From: Chryseobacterium gleum
Lineage (GTDB): Bacteria > Bacteroidota > Bacteroidia > Flavobacteriales > Flavobacteriaceae
NCBI GenBank assembly: GCA_945881885.1
Contig: CAMCVI010000003.1
Coordinates: 62,001-126,000, forward strand
Direction of reading: 5' to 3'
Length of the DNA stretch: 64,000 bases
Shown: in pieces, positions 48,392 through 56,027 of the stretch
How the letters are laid out: the number at the start of each line of letters is the position of its first letter
Numbering within the stretch: the stretch's first letter is position 1
Notes under the pieces: generated by a model
Seen by the model: the letters and a program-made list of their open reading frames with translations, nothing else
Told to the model about the DNA's origin: nothing
Databases searched by the model: none
Translations under genes and position numbers: made by a program

Positions 48392-49156
48392 ATGTTACAA
48401 ATTAAAAACTTACACGCTTCAGTAGAAGACAAAGAAATATTAAAAGGAATTAATTTAGAAGTAAAAGCCGGAGAAGTTCATGCAATTATGGGTCCAAATG
48501 GTGCAGGAAAAAGTACACTTTCCTCCATAATTGCTGGAAACGAAAACTATAATGTAACTGCTGGTGAAATTTTATTAGAAGGTGAAAATATCTCCGAATT
48601 AGCTCCCGAAGAACGCGCACACAAAGGCGTTTTCTTATCTTTTCAGTATCCGGTAGAAATACCTGGTGTTTCAGTGACTAATTTCATGAAAACAGCTATT
48701 AACGAATCGCGCAAAGCACGTGGACAAGAAGATATGCCTGCCAATGAAATGCTGAAATTAATCCGTGAAAAATCAGAATTATTAGAAATTGATAGAAAAT
48801 TTTTATCTCGATCATTAAATGAAGGTTTTTCTGGTGGAGAAAAAAAACGAAATGAAATTTTTCAGATGGCGATGTTGGAACCTAAATTAGCTATTCTTGA
48901 TGAAGCAGATTCTGGTTTAGATATCGATGCCTTACGAATTGTTGCCAACGGTGTAAACAAACTAAAAAACAAAAACAATGCTGTTTTAGTAATCACGCAT
49001 TACCAACGTTTATTAGATTACATTATTCCTGATTTTGTTCATGTTTTAATGGATGGGAAAATTGTCAAATCAGGAGACGCATCTTTAGCGCTAGAATTAG
49101 AAGAAAAAGGATACGATTGGATTAAAAACGAAGTAGTCGAAAGTCAAAAGTCGTAA
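48392..49156 (+). CDS. sufC: Fe-S cluster assembly ATPase SufC
   Basis: A 254-residue ABC-type ATPase that drives conformational change in SufBCD. Walker A GPNGAGKST is at 34-42, the signature FSGGEKKRNEIFQM is near 153-166 and Walker B is LAILDEADSGLDID near 172-185. The last six residues (ESQKS) are encoded by an AGTCAAAAGTC-type simple repeat, so the true C-terminus has been remodelled relative to relatives. SufD follows 11 bases later. Confidence 0.97.
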   Translation: MLQIKNLHASVEDKEILKGINLEVKAGEVHAIMGPNGAGKSTLSSIIAGNENYNVTAGEILLEGENISELAPEERAHKGVFLSFQYPVEIPGVSVTNFMKTAINESRKARGQEDMPANEMLKLIREKSELLEIDRKFLSRSLNEGFSGGEKKRNEIFQMAMLEPKLAILDEADSGLDIDALRIVANGVNKLKNKNNAVLVITHYQRLLDYIIPDFVHVLMDGKIVKSGDASLALELEEKGYDWIKNEVVESQKS

Positions 49157-49162
49157 AGTCAA
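49134..49162 (+). repeat. AGTCGAAAGTCAAAAGTC simple repeat at the sufC 3' end
   Basis: Four units close to AGTCRAA(A) run across the end of sufC, its stop codon and the sufC-sufD spacer. The same unit recurs at 62486-62517 within the mutB gene. Confidence 0.65.
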
Positions 49163-49167
49163 GAAAA

Positions 49168-50487
49168 ATGGAATTAAAAGAAAAAATACTATCGTCTTTT
49201 ATGGCGTTTGAAGAAAAAATTGTTGATGTAAACAATGATTTACACGACATTAGAACTTCAGCTATAAAACACTTTGAAAATAAAGGTTTTCCTACTAAAA
49301 AAGAGGAAGCATGGAAATATACCTCGTTAAATGCCATTTTAAAAAATGATTTCAGTGTATTTGCAAAAAAAGAAAACGCAGTAGAATTTGCTGATGTAAA
49401 AAAATACTTCTTAAATGAAGTGGATACTTATAAAGTTGTATTTATTGACGGGAAATTTAGTTCTTACTTATCATCAACTACACATGATGGTTTAGATGTT
49501 TGTTTAATGTCTTCGGCGTTAACCAAACCAAAATATAAAATGTATATTGACCAATATTTCAACAAAATTGCGAACTTAGAAGATAGTTTAACATCATTAA
49601 ACACTGCTTTTTCTCAAGAAGGAGCGTATGTAAATATCCCTAAAAGCAAAGTGGTTGACAAACCAATTGAAATTTTATATTTTTCAACTGGCTCAGAAGC
49701 AGCGTTAATGACACAACCTCGAAATTTAATAATTGTAGGCGAAAATGCACATGTTCAAATTGTAGAACGCCATCAGAGTTTGAATAGCAACCCAGTTTTA
49801 ACAAATTCGGTAACAGAAATATTTGCTCAAAAACGCGCTATAGTAGATTATTATAAAGTTCAAAATGATATACAAACTGCGAATTTAATTGACAATTCGT
49901 ACATTGCTCAAAAACAAGACAGTCATGTTTCAGTTCATACATTCTCTTTTGGAGGAAACATTACTAGAAATAATTTAAATTTCTTTCACCAAGGTGAACA
50001 TATAGATTCTACTTTAAAAGGAATTACTATTATTGGCGACAAACAACATGTTGACCATTATACGTTGGTGCAACACGCTACTCCAAATTGTGAAAGTCAT
50101 CAAAATTATAAAACTATTTTGGACGGAAGCGCTACAGGTGTTTTTAATGGTAAAATTTTCGTAGAAAAAGAAGCACAAAAAACAGATGCTTTTCAGCAAA
50201 ATAATAATATTTTATTAAGTGATAAAGCAACTATTAATGCGAAACCACAATTGGAAATTTTTGCAGATGATGTAAAATGCTCACATGGATGCACTATTGG
50301 ACAGTTAGATGAAAGTGCCATGTTTTATATGCAACAACGTGGAATTGGAAAAAAAGAAGCCAAAGCATTATTGATGTACGCGTTTACAAGTGAGGTTACA
50401 AATAGTGTAAAAATACCAGAGCTTAGAAATAAAATTGCTCGAATTATAGCCGACAAATTAGGCGTAAATATGGGATTTGATTTATAA
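49168..50487 (+). CDS. sufD: Fe-S cluster assembly protein SufD
   Basis: A 439-residue partner of SufB with the right-handed beta-helix core. The N-terminal EAWKYTSLNAIL and the C-terminal ADDVKCSHGCTIGQLDESAMFYMQQRG (about 370-396) are family hallmarks. It ends the operon at a terminator. sufS (cysteine desulfurase) and sufE, which usually follow in Flavobacteria, are not present here. Confidence 0.96.
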   Translation: MELKEKILSSFMAFEEKIVDVNNDLHDIRTSAIKHFENKGFPTKKEEAWKYTSLNAILKNDFSVFAKKENAVEFADVKKYFLNEVDTYKVVFIDGKFSSYLSSTTHDGLDVCLMSSALTKPKYKMYIDQYFNKIANLEDSLTSLNTAFSQEGAYVNIPKSKVVDKPIEILYFSTGSEAALMTQPRNLIIVGENAHVQIVERHQSLNSNPVLTNSVTEIFAQKRAIVDYYKVQNDIQTANLIDNSYIAQKQDSHVSVHTFSFGGNITRNNLNFFHQGEHIDSTLKGITIIGDKQHVDHYTLVQHATPNCESHQNYKTILDGSATGVFNGKIFVEKEAQKTDAFQQNNNILLSDKATINAKPQLEIFADDVKCSHGCTIGQLDESAMFYMQQRGIGKKEAKALLMYAFTSEVTNSVKIPELRNKIARIIADKLGVNMGFDL

Positions 50488-50499
50488 AAAACAATTATA

Positions 50500-50541
50500 T
50501 AAAAAAAGCAGTTTCAAAATAATGAAACTGCTTTTTTTTTA
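50500..50541. terminator. Bidirectional terminator after sufD
   Basis: AAGCAGTTTCA and TGAAACTGCTT pair around a six-base loop with A and T runs on the two sides, between convergent genes. Confidence 0.94.
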
Positions 50542-51711
50542 CTCTTTTCTATATTTTTTAGTAATTTCAAAAACGTGCTCTAAAATTTCAGCATCTTCTT
50601 CAGAAAATTCAACATTTCTTCTTGCCATGACTATTTTAGCGGTTTCAAACGCTTTTTTGGTCAGATAAGTTGTAAAACCACTTGCTCCGCCCCAACTGAA
50701 ACTTGGCACAAAATTTCTTGGAAATCCTGCTCCAAAAATATTGGTACTTACTCCAACAACTGTTCCTGTATTAAACATAGTATTAATTCCGCATTTACTG
50801 TGGTCGCCCATCATTAATCCGCAGAATTGCAAACCAGTTTTAGCAAAATTTTCTGTTTCATAGCTCCATAATTTTACTTCCTCGTAATTGTTTTTCAGGT
50901 TACTGTTGTTACTATCTGCTCCCATATTACACCATTCGCCTAAAACAGCATTTCCCAAAAATCCATCGTGTCCTTTATTAGAATACCCAAACAAAACTGA
51001 ATTATTCACTTCACCACCAATTACAGAATGCGGTCCAACAGTAGTAGCGCCATATACTTTCGTAGCTAATTTCACTCTACCCGATTCGCACAAAGCAAAA
51101 GGACCTCGAATAACAGAACCTTCCATTATTTCAGCATTTTTACCAATATAAATAGGACCTGTTGATGCGTTTAAGGTTACAAATTCTAATTTAGCGCCTT
51201 CTTCAATGAAAATATTTTCTGGAGCAATTACGTTTACCGATTTAGGAATCGGTTGTGAATATCTGTCTTCTGTTAACAACTCGAAATCTTCGCGTAATGC
51301 AACATCATTTTTTTGAAAAATATCCCAAGTGTTTTCAATTTTAATGCAGTCGTTTGAAAATTCAAGTACTTCGAAAGAATCAAAATCGACTTCTTCTCCT
51401 TCTTTAGCATAAAAAGCCACTACTTCTTCTTCTTGAAAAATAGCTTGGTTGACTTCCAAATTCTTAATCATTGCTACCAAAATATCATTTGGTAAAAAAG
51501 AGGCGTTTATCATCACATTGCTTTCCATTTCCACCATCGGCCATTTTTCAGACAAATAGTCTTCCGTAATAGAAGTCGTGGTAGAACCCAACATTTTTTC
51601 CCATTTTTCTCGAATGGTTAGTATTCCCACACGTATATCTGCAACAGGTCTGGTGAAAGTAAATGGTAACAATGCATTACGATGTGGTCCATCAAAAAGA
51701 ATATAGTTCAT
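50539..51711 (-). CDS. GlmU-like putative sugar nucleotidyltransferase
   Basis: A 390-residue two-domain protein. The N-terminus (NYILFDGPHRNALLPFTFTRPVADIRVGIL) resembles a nucleotidyltransferase domain, but the GXGTRM loop of true GlmU is missing. The C-terminal part from about 190 is a left-handed beta helix of hexapeptide repeats (ASTGPIYIGKNAEIMEGSVIRGP; ATTVGPHSVIGGEVNNSVLFG), ending in a long helix. Flavobacteria carry this as a separate 'GlmU family' protein. The exact sugar substrate is unknown. Confidence 0.85.
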   Translation of the reverse strand: MNYILFDGPHRNALLPFTFTRPVADIRVGILTIREKWEKMLGSTTTSITEDYLSEKWPMVEMESNVMINASFLPNDILVAMIKNLEVNQAIFQEEEVVAFYAKEGEEVDFDSFEVLEFSNDCIKIENTWDIFQKNDVALREDFELLTEDRYSQPIPKSVNVIAPENIFIEEGAKLEFVTLNASTGPIYIGKNAEIMEGSVIRGPFALCESGRVKLATKVYGATTVGPHSVIGGEVNNSVLFGYSNKGHDGFLGNAVLGEWCNMGADSNNSNLKNNYEEVKLWSYETENFAKTGLQFCGLMMGDHSKCGINTMFNTGTVVGVSTNIFGAGFPRNFVPSFSWGGASGFTTYLTKKAFETAKIVMARRNVEFSEEDAEILEHVFEITKKYRKE

Positions 51712-51779
51712 TGAAAAAGTTTAAAAGGTTTAATGAAAACTTAACGATTCAAATTTACAAAGAAAATTGACTTATAAAA

Positions 51780-51812
51780 ATAAAAAAACCCCGAATAATT
51801 CGAGGTTAATTT
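51780..51812 (-). terminator. rpmE2 terminator
   Basis: On the minus strand AACCTCGAA and TTCGGGGTT pair (one G-T), followed by a T run, 20 bases after the rpmE2 stop. Confidence 0.85.
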
Positions 51813-51829
51813 TGTTTATATAAATTTTA

Positions 51830-52084
51830 CTATTCTTTTGAGAATTTAGCATATTTAGTTTTGAATTTATCGATACGACCTGCAGTATCAATAAGTTTAG
51901 ATTTACCTGTGTAAAAAGGGTGAGACGTTCTAGAAATCTCCATTTTGAAAACTGGATACTCCACACCTTCGTGTGTAATTGTTTCTTTAGTTTCAACAGT
52001 TGATTTTGTGATGAATACATCATCGTTAGACATGTCTTTGAAAGCGACTAATCTGTAGTTTTCTGGGTGAATTCCTTTTCTCAT
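51830..52084 (-). CDS. rpmE2: 50S ribosomal protein L31, type B
   Basis: An 84-residue bL31 of the zinc-independent type B (YkgM-like) form: MRKGIHPENYRLVAFKDMS at the start and EISRTSHPFYTGKSKLIDTAG near 50-70, with no CxxC zinc motifs. In other bacteria type B replaces the zinc form under zinc shortage; in Flavobacteria it is generally the only L31. It has a strong promoter and a 100-base structured leader. Confidence 0.96.
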   Translation of the reverse strand: MRKGIHPENYRLVAFKDMSNDDVFITKSTVETKETITHEGVEYPVFKMEISRTSHPFYTGKSKLIDTAGRIDKFKTKYAKFSKE

Positions 52085-52187
52085 TTTGTAAATCTTTAAA
52101 TGTATGTTTATAATTTGTTTCGCGGCTTTTTACTATAAAAAGGTGTAAACGCCTTATAACCTTTTGTTAATTATGTTTTTATTTCAG
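52085..52187 (-). promoter_or_regulatory. rpmE2 leader with two mutually exclusive hairpins
   Basis: In the minus-strand RNA, AAAAGGT (from 52165-52159) can pair with ACCTTTT (52144-52138). Alternatively CTTTTTA (52142-52136) can pair with TAAAAAG (52132-52126). The two helices share bases, so only one can form. This is the layout of an RNA switch and would suit autoregulation by L31; no known motif could be assigned. Confidence 0.45.
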
Positions 52188-52191
52188 GGTG

Positions 52192-52222
52192 CAAATATAA
52201 TACTATTACCCAATACTACAAA
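52192..52222 (-). promoter_or_regulatory. rpmE2 promoter
   Basis: On the minus strand TTTG (52219-52222), 19 bases, TATATTTG (52192-52199): full match to the Bacteroidetes consensus. RNA would start near 52187. Confidence 0.82.
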
Positions 52223-52305
52223 TAAAATGCCATTATTTTTTTCTTTGAAAAGGCTATATCTTAAAATCTGATACTAAAAGATTTATAACTTAAGAAAAAT
52301 CTACG

Positions 52306-52313
52306 TAATTTTG
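52306..52313 (+). promoter_or_regulatory. -7 element (TAATTTTG) upstream of the mtaB leader RNA
   Basis: TAATTTTG matches TAnnTTTG and would start RNA near 52319, right at the beginning of the structured region 52320-52453. The -33 region has no clear TTG. Confidence 0.5.
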
Positions 52314-52319
52314 CTACCG

Positions 52320-52453
52320 ATTTGCGTGAGTGATAGGAGTGAAAATCCTTTTTTTGTGGCTTTTTTCAAGACATAAAAAAAGATTGTAACGGATAGCACG
52401 ACCAGTCATTGCAAGGTCACGAAGCAAACTGGGCACGCCCAAAGAAAAAAAAT
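52320..52453 (+). ncRNA. Structured leader RNA of mtaB (candidate new element)
   Basis: The 134 bases before mtaB fold well. GCGTG (52324-52328) pairs with CACG(C) partner GCACG at 52396-52400 by its CGTG/CACG core. Inside, AATC-c-TTTTTTTGTG (52344-52358) pairs with CATAAAAAAAGATT (52372-52385), 14 pairs with one bulge. Between the two helices are AGTGATAG and GGATAG motifs facing each other. A second hairpin follows: CCAGT..TTGC (52402-52412) with GCAA-ACTGG (52424-52432), enclosing AAGGTCACGAA, the form of a TCATTGC..ACGAAGCAA REP-type repeat. Then comes GGGCACGCCC. I recall related leaders in other Flavobacterium genomes but cannot verify that. Confidence 0.55.
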
Positions 52454-53782
52454 ATGTCTAATAGAAAAAAAGTAGCTTTTTATACACTAGGTTGTAAACT
52501 GAATTTTTCGGAAACTTCTACTATTGCCAGAAACTTCAATGATGAAGGTTTTGATAGAGTTGATTTTGAAGAAGTAGCAGATATTTACGTGATTAACACA
52601 TGTTCTGTAACTGAAAATGCAGATAAACAGTTTAAACAAGTGGTAAAAAAAGCGATGAAACTAAACGACAAAGCTTTTGTTGCCGCCGTGGGTTGTTATG
52701 CCCAACTAAAACCAGAAGAATTAGCCGCAGTTGATGGTGTAGATTTGGTTTTGGGTGCAACAGAAAAATTTAAAATTACAGATTATATAAACGACCTATC
52801 GAAAAACGATATGGGCGAAGTACACAGTTGCGAAATTGAAGAAGCAGATTTTTATGTAGGCAGTTATTCAATTGGTGACAGAACGCGTGCTTTCCTTAAA
52901 GTGCAAGATGGTTGCGATTATAAATGTACTTATTGTACGATTCCTTTAGCACGAGGCATTTCGAGAAGTGATGCGTTGGAAAATGTATTGAAAAACGCCA
53001 AAGAAATTTCGGAGCAAAACATTAAAGAAATTGTATTAACAGGAGTAAATATTGGCGATTATGGTAAGGGTGAATTTGGCAATAAAAAACACGAACATAC
53101 GTTTTTAGAATTAGTGCAAGAATTAGACAAAGTGGAAGGCATTGAAAGACTAAGAATTTCAAGTATTGAACCTAATTTACTAAAAAACGAAACCATAGAA
53201 TTTGTAAGTAAAAGCCGAACGTTTGTCCCCCATTTTCATATTCCATTACAAAGTGGTAGTAATGAAATTTTAGGAAAAATGAAGCGTCGTTACCAACGAG
53301 AAATTTACACAGAACGCGTAAATAAAATTAAAGAAGTGATGCCACACGCGTGTATTGGCGTGGATGTAATTGTAGGATTCCCTGGTGAAACTGACGAGCA
53401 CTTTTTAGAAACGTACAATTATTTGAATGAAATGAACATTTCGTATTTGCATGTGTTTTCATACAGTGAGCGCGACAATACGGAAGCCGCAGATATGCCA
53501 GGCGTTGTGCCAGCCAATGTGAGAAGCAAACGAAGTAAAATGCTAAGAGGTCTTTCCGTAAAAAAACGTAGGGCTTTTTACGAAAGTCAAATTGGAACAA
53601 CACGTACGGTTTTATTTGAAAACGAAAACAAAGAAGGTTACATTTCAGGTTTTACTGAAAACTACGTCAAAGTAAAAACGCCTTGGAACCCAGAATTAGC
53701 AAACACGTTACACGAAATTACACTTACAAAAATTGACGATGACGGTTTGGTAAGATTGGAATTTGTAAATGTTCCAGTTTAA
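52454..53782 (+). CDS. mtaB: tRNA t6A37 methylthiotransferase MtaB
   Basis: A 442-residue radical SAM enzyme that adds a methylthio group to t6A37 of ANN-decoding tRNAs. The N-terminal UPF0004 domain has the first cluster Cys residues (YTLGCKLNFSET; INTCSVTENAD; AVGCYAQ). The radical SAM site is VQDGCDYKCTYCTIPLARG near 151-169 (CxxxCxxC), with a TRAM-like tail. ATG at 52454 is preferred to an upstream TTG inside the leader hairpin. Its 3' end overlaps the convergent radical SAM gene by four bases. Confidence 0.95.
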   Translation: MSNRKKVAFYTLGCKLNFSETSTIARNFNDEGFDRVDFEEVADIYVINTCSVTENADKQFKQVVKKAMKLNDKAFVAAVGCYAQLKPEELAAVDGVDLVLGATEKFKITDYINDLSKNDMGEVHSCEIEEADFYVGSYSIGDRTRAFLKVQDGCDYKCTYCTIPLARGISRSDALENVLKNAKEISEQNIKEIVLTGVNIGDYGKGEFGNKKHEHTFLELVQELDKVEGIERLRISSIEPNLLKNETIEFVSKSRTFVPHFHIPLQSGSNEILGKMKRRYQREIYTERVNKIKEVMPHACIGVDVIVGFPGETDEHFLETYNYLNEMNISYLHVFSYSERDNTEAADMPGVVPANVRSKRSKMLRGLSVKKRRAFYESQIGTTRTVLFENENKEGYISGFTENYVKVKTPWNPELANTLHEITLTKIDDDGLVRLEFVNVPV

Positions 53783-55956
53783 ATTACTAACAAACCAGAA
53801 TTTCGTAATAAACTTATCGGTTTTGAAAACCAAAATAGTTCAAAATCTTCAAACTGAGATTCGAAGTCTAATTTAATATCTTTTAATAAAAGTGGTTGAT
53901 GTGAAACTGATTTTATGGTTTTTAGTAGCCAATTTGCTTGGTCTTTTTCTAAAGAAATCTCAATCATATCAGTCTTAAAATGAAACGTAAGTTTAGCCAT
54001 TTCCCAAGAAGTACCTTTTTTGGATTTGGTAAAATAATCTACAATAGGTAAATTACCTATCCAAATGATTTTAGCATTTGGTTTTAACGAAAAATCGGCA
54101 GTTTCAAAAACGGCAGTTGCTATAAAATCTGGAGCAATTTTAGTTTTTGGAATTTTAAATTCAAACCAATCTTGCAAATCATATTCGAAACACATGCCGT
54201 GCATATAATTAAATAGCGATTTTTTTAATCCAAAACTAAACTTATCATGATTGATACCTGTTTTGTCAATAAACTGAATGTCGTTATTTGCAAAAGTAAT
54301 TTCATTTTGTTGCGGAATTACACCAAATTCCTCAGGATCTAATCCTACAGGCGAATGTGCCGTCATGGCAAATTGATGCCAAAATCCAGATTGAATGGTA
54401 CCAACTTGAAATAATTGTCGCACCATTTCTAAACTATCCACTGTTTCTTGAATAGTTTGAGTTGGATAACCGTACATTAAGTATGCGTGAACCATAATTC
54501 CAGCTTCTGTAAAATAATTTGTAACTTTCGCTACTTGTTCAACCGTTACTCCTTTTTTTATTAATTCCAGCAATCTATCTGAAGCTACTTCTAAACCGCC
54601 AGAAACTGCAATACAACCCGAAGCTTTTAACAAAACACACAAATCTTTTGTAAAACTTTTCTCAAATCGAATATTTGTCCACCACGAAACTACTAATTTT
54701 CGTTTAAGAATTTCCAAAGCTACTTCACGCATTAATGCTGGCGGTGCGGCTTCGTCTACAAAATGAAAACCAGTTTCGCCAGTTTGGGCAATCATTTCTT
54801 CTATTCTATCGACTAAAATTTTGGCTGCAATAGGTTCATAAATTTTTATATAATCTAAAGAAACATCACAAAACGTACATTTTCCCCAATAGCAACCATG
54901 TGCCATAGTTAGTTTATTCCAACGACCGTCACTCCATAAACTATGCATAGGATTGGCAATTTCAATTACAGAAATGTATTTATCTAAAAATAAATCTGAA
55001 TAATCTGGTGTGCCAACATCTGATTGCTTATAGTCTGGTTTTGTAGTGTTATTTTTATAGACAACTTCCTTATTTTCTAATAAAAAAGTGCGCTTAAATT
55101 CAGGTTCTGAAACAAGTTCAGAATGACAAAAATTGTATAAAAGTTCTACGGGTAATTCGCCATCATCGAGTGTGATGAAATCAAAAAATTCAAACACTCT
55201 TTTATCTTTAATACTTCTTAATTCTGTATTTGGAAAACCACCACCCATAGCTATTTTTACTAATGGATAATGTGCTTTTATATATTGCGCACATCTAAAA
55301 GCACTATATAAATTCCCTGGAAAAGGCACTGAAATTAAAACTAAATTCGGTTGGATTTCGCTTACTCTATCTTCTAAAATTTTAAGCGTAATTTTATCAA
55401 TATGCGTGGTTTCTTTCAACAATTCAGCATATAATTCATCGAATGAATTGGCGCTTCTACCCAATCTTTCTGCATAGCGGCTAAATCCGAAATTTTCATC
55501 TACACATTCCACAATAAAATCAGAAATATCTTCTAAATACAATGTGGCTAAATGTTTCGCTTTGTCTTGCATGCCCATGTTTCCAAAAGCCCATTCCATA
55601 TCGTCTAACTGATTGAAACGAGAAGCTTCTGGTAAAAAATTACCACTACAAATTTGTCTTGCTATTGTTGGATTTTTTCCTTGAAGAAAAGCAATTACAG
55701 CATCAATAGTATTGATGTAATCGTCCCAAAGCGAACTAATTCTTTGCGAATTTTCTGAAAATTGAGCTATTTCATCTCTTGGAATTAATGAACTTAACCC
55801 GTTTTTTGAAAACAATTCTAATATCACTTCTATACCTAAGTCCATTTGAAAAGCGGAAATACTTTTCGTGTTTAGAAACCCCTTGATATAAGCCGTTGCG
55901 GGATAAGGCGTATTCAGTTGAGTAAAAGGTGGTGTAATTAAAAGAATGTCTGACAA
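53779..55956 (-). CDS. B12-binding-domain radical SAM protein of unknown substrate
   Basis: A 725-residue protein. The TTG at 55956 (MSDILLITPPFTQLN) is chosen because the next upstream in-frame start (TTG, 55974) lies inside a promoter -7 element. An N-terminal cobalamin-binding-like domain (about 1-300) is followed by the radical SAM domain with HGCYWGKCTFCD near 353-364. The Fe-S cysteines are spaced CX4CX2C rather than CX3CX2C. SGGLEVASDRLLELIKKGV and AYLMYGYPTQT are typical SAM-domain strands. A 7-bp palindromic repeat is translated in frame at about residues 277-288. Substrate unknown. Confidence 0.85.
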   Translation of the reverse strand: MSDILLITPPFTQLNTPYPATAYIKGFLNTKSISAFQMDLGIEVILELFSKNGLSSLIPRDEIAQFSENSQRISSLWDDYINTIDAVIAFLQGKNPTIARQICSGNFLPEASRFNQLDDMEWAFGNMGMQDKAKHLATLYLEDISDFIVECVDENFGFSRYAERLGRSANSFDELYAELLKETTHIDKITLKILEDRVSEIQPNLVLISVPFPGNLYSAFRCAQYIKAHYPLVKIAMGGGFPNTELRSIKDKRVFEFFDFITLDDGELPVELLYNFCHSELVSEPEFKRTFLLENKEVVYKNNTTKPDYKQSDVGTPDYSDLFLDKYISVIEIANPMHSLWSDGRWNKLTMAHGCYWGKCTFCDVSLDYIKIYEPIAAKILVDRIEEMIAQTGETGFHFVDEAAPPALMREVALEILKRKLVVSWWTNIRFEKSFTKDLCVLLKASGCIAVSGGLEVASDRLLELIKKGVTVEQVAKVTNYFTEAGIMVHAYLMYGYPTQTIQETVDSLEMVRQLFQVGTIQSGFWHQFAMTAHSPVGLDPEEFGVIPQQNEITFANNDIQFIDKTGINHDKFSFGLKKSLFNYMHGMCFEYDLQDWFEFKIPKTKIAPDFIATAVFETADFSLKPNAKIIWIGNLPIVDYFTKSKKGTSWEMAKLTFHFKTDMIEISLEKDQANWLLKTIKSVSHQPLLLKDIKLDFESQFEDFELFWFSKPISLLRNSGLLVI
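55095..55130 (-). repeat. Palindromic repeat inserted in frame in the radical SAM gene
   Basis: On the minus strand GTCATTCTGAACTTGTTTCA continues GAACCTGAATTT; TTCTGAA and TTCAGAA (55117-55123 and 55105-55111) are exact inverse copies around five bases. It encodes CHSELVSEPEF. GTCATTCTGA-type palindromes are, as I recall, dispersed in many Bacteroidetes genomes. Confidence 0.65.
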
Positions 55957-55971
55957 GGTGAAATATTTTTC

Positions 55972-55979
55972 CAAAGATA
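55972..55979 (-). promoter_or_regulatory. -7 element (TATCTTTG) of the radical SAM gene
   Basis: Exact TAnnTTTG on the minus strand, 15 bases before the TTG start chosen here. It contains the alternative TTG at 55974, which therefore cannot be the start if this promoter is used. Confidence 0.5.
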
Positions 55980-55987
55980 ATAATTAA

Positions 55988-56016
55988 TTGTAGATGACGA
56001 AAAATGATTATTTTTG
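55988..56016 (+). promoter_or_regulatory. bshC promoter
   Basis: TTG (55988-55990), 18 bases, TATTTTTG (56009-56016). RNA would start near 56022, only about six bases before the ATG at 56028. This rules out an upstream in-frame ATG at 56004. Confidence 0.65.
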
Positions 56017-56027
56017 TAAAAAAAATT

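Noticed and set aside
51772..52023. Overlapping frame within rpmE2
   Set aside because: Out-of-frame reading of the L31 gene, with an Ile/Leu/Lys composition typical of shadows in AT-rich DNA.
52402..52440. Possible CRISPR-like or attachment-site repeat
   Set aside because: It is a single imperfect hairpin of the REP type, with no second copy in tandem and no integrase nearby.
55957..55974. Upstream TTG start of the radical SAM gene
   Set aside because: The TTG is part of a TATCTTTG promoter element; the next TTG gives the expected SDILLITPP start.
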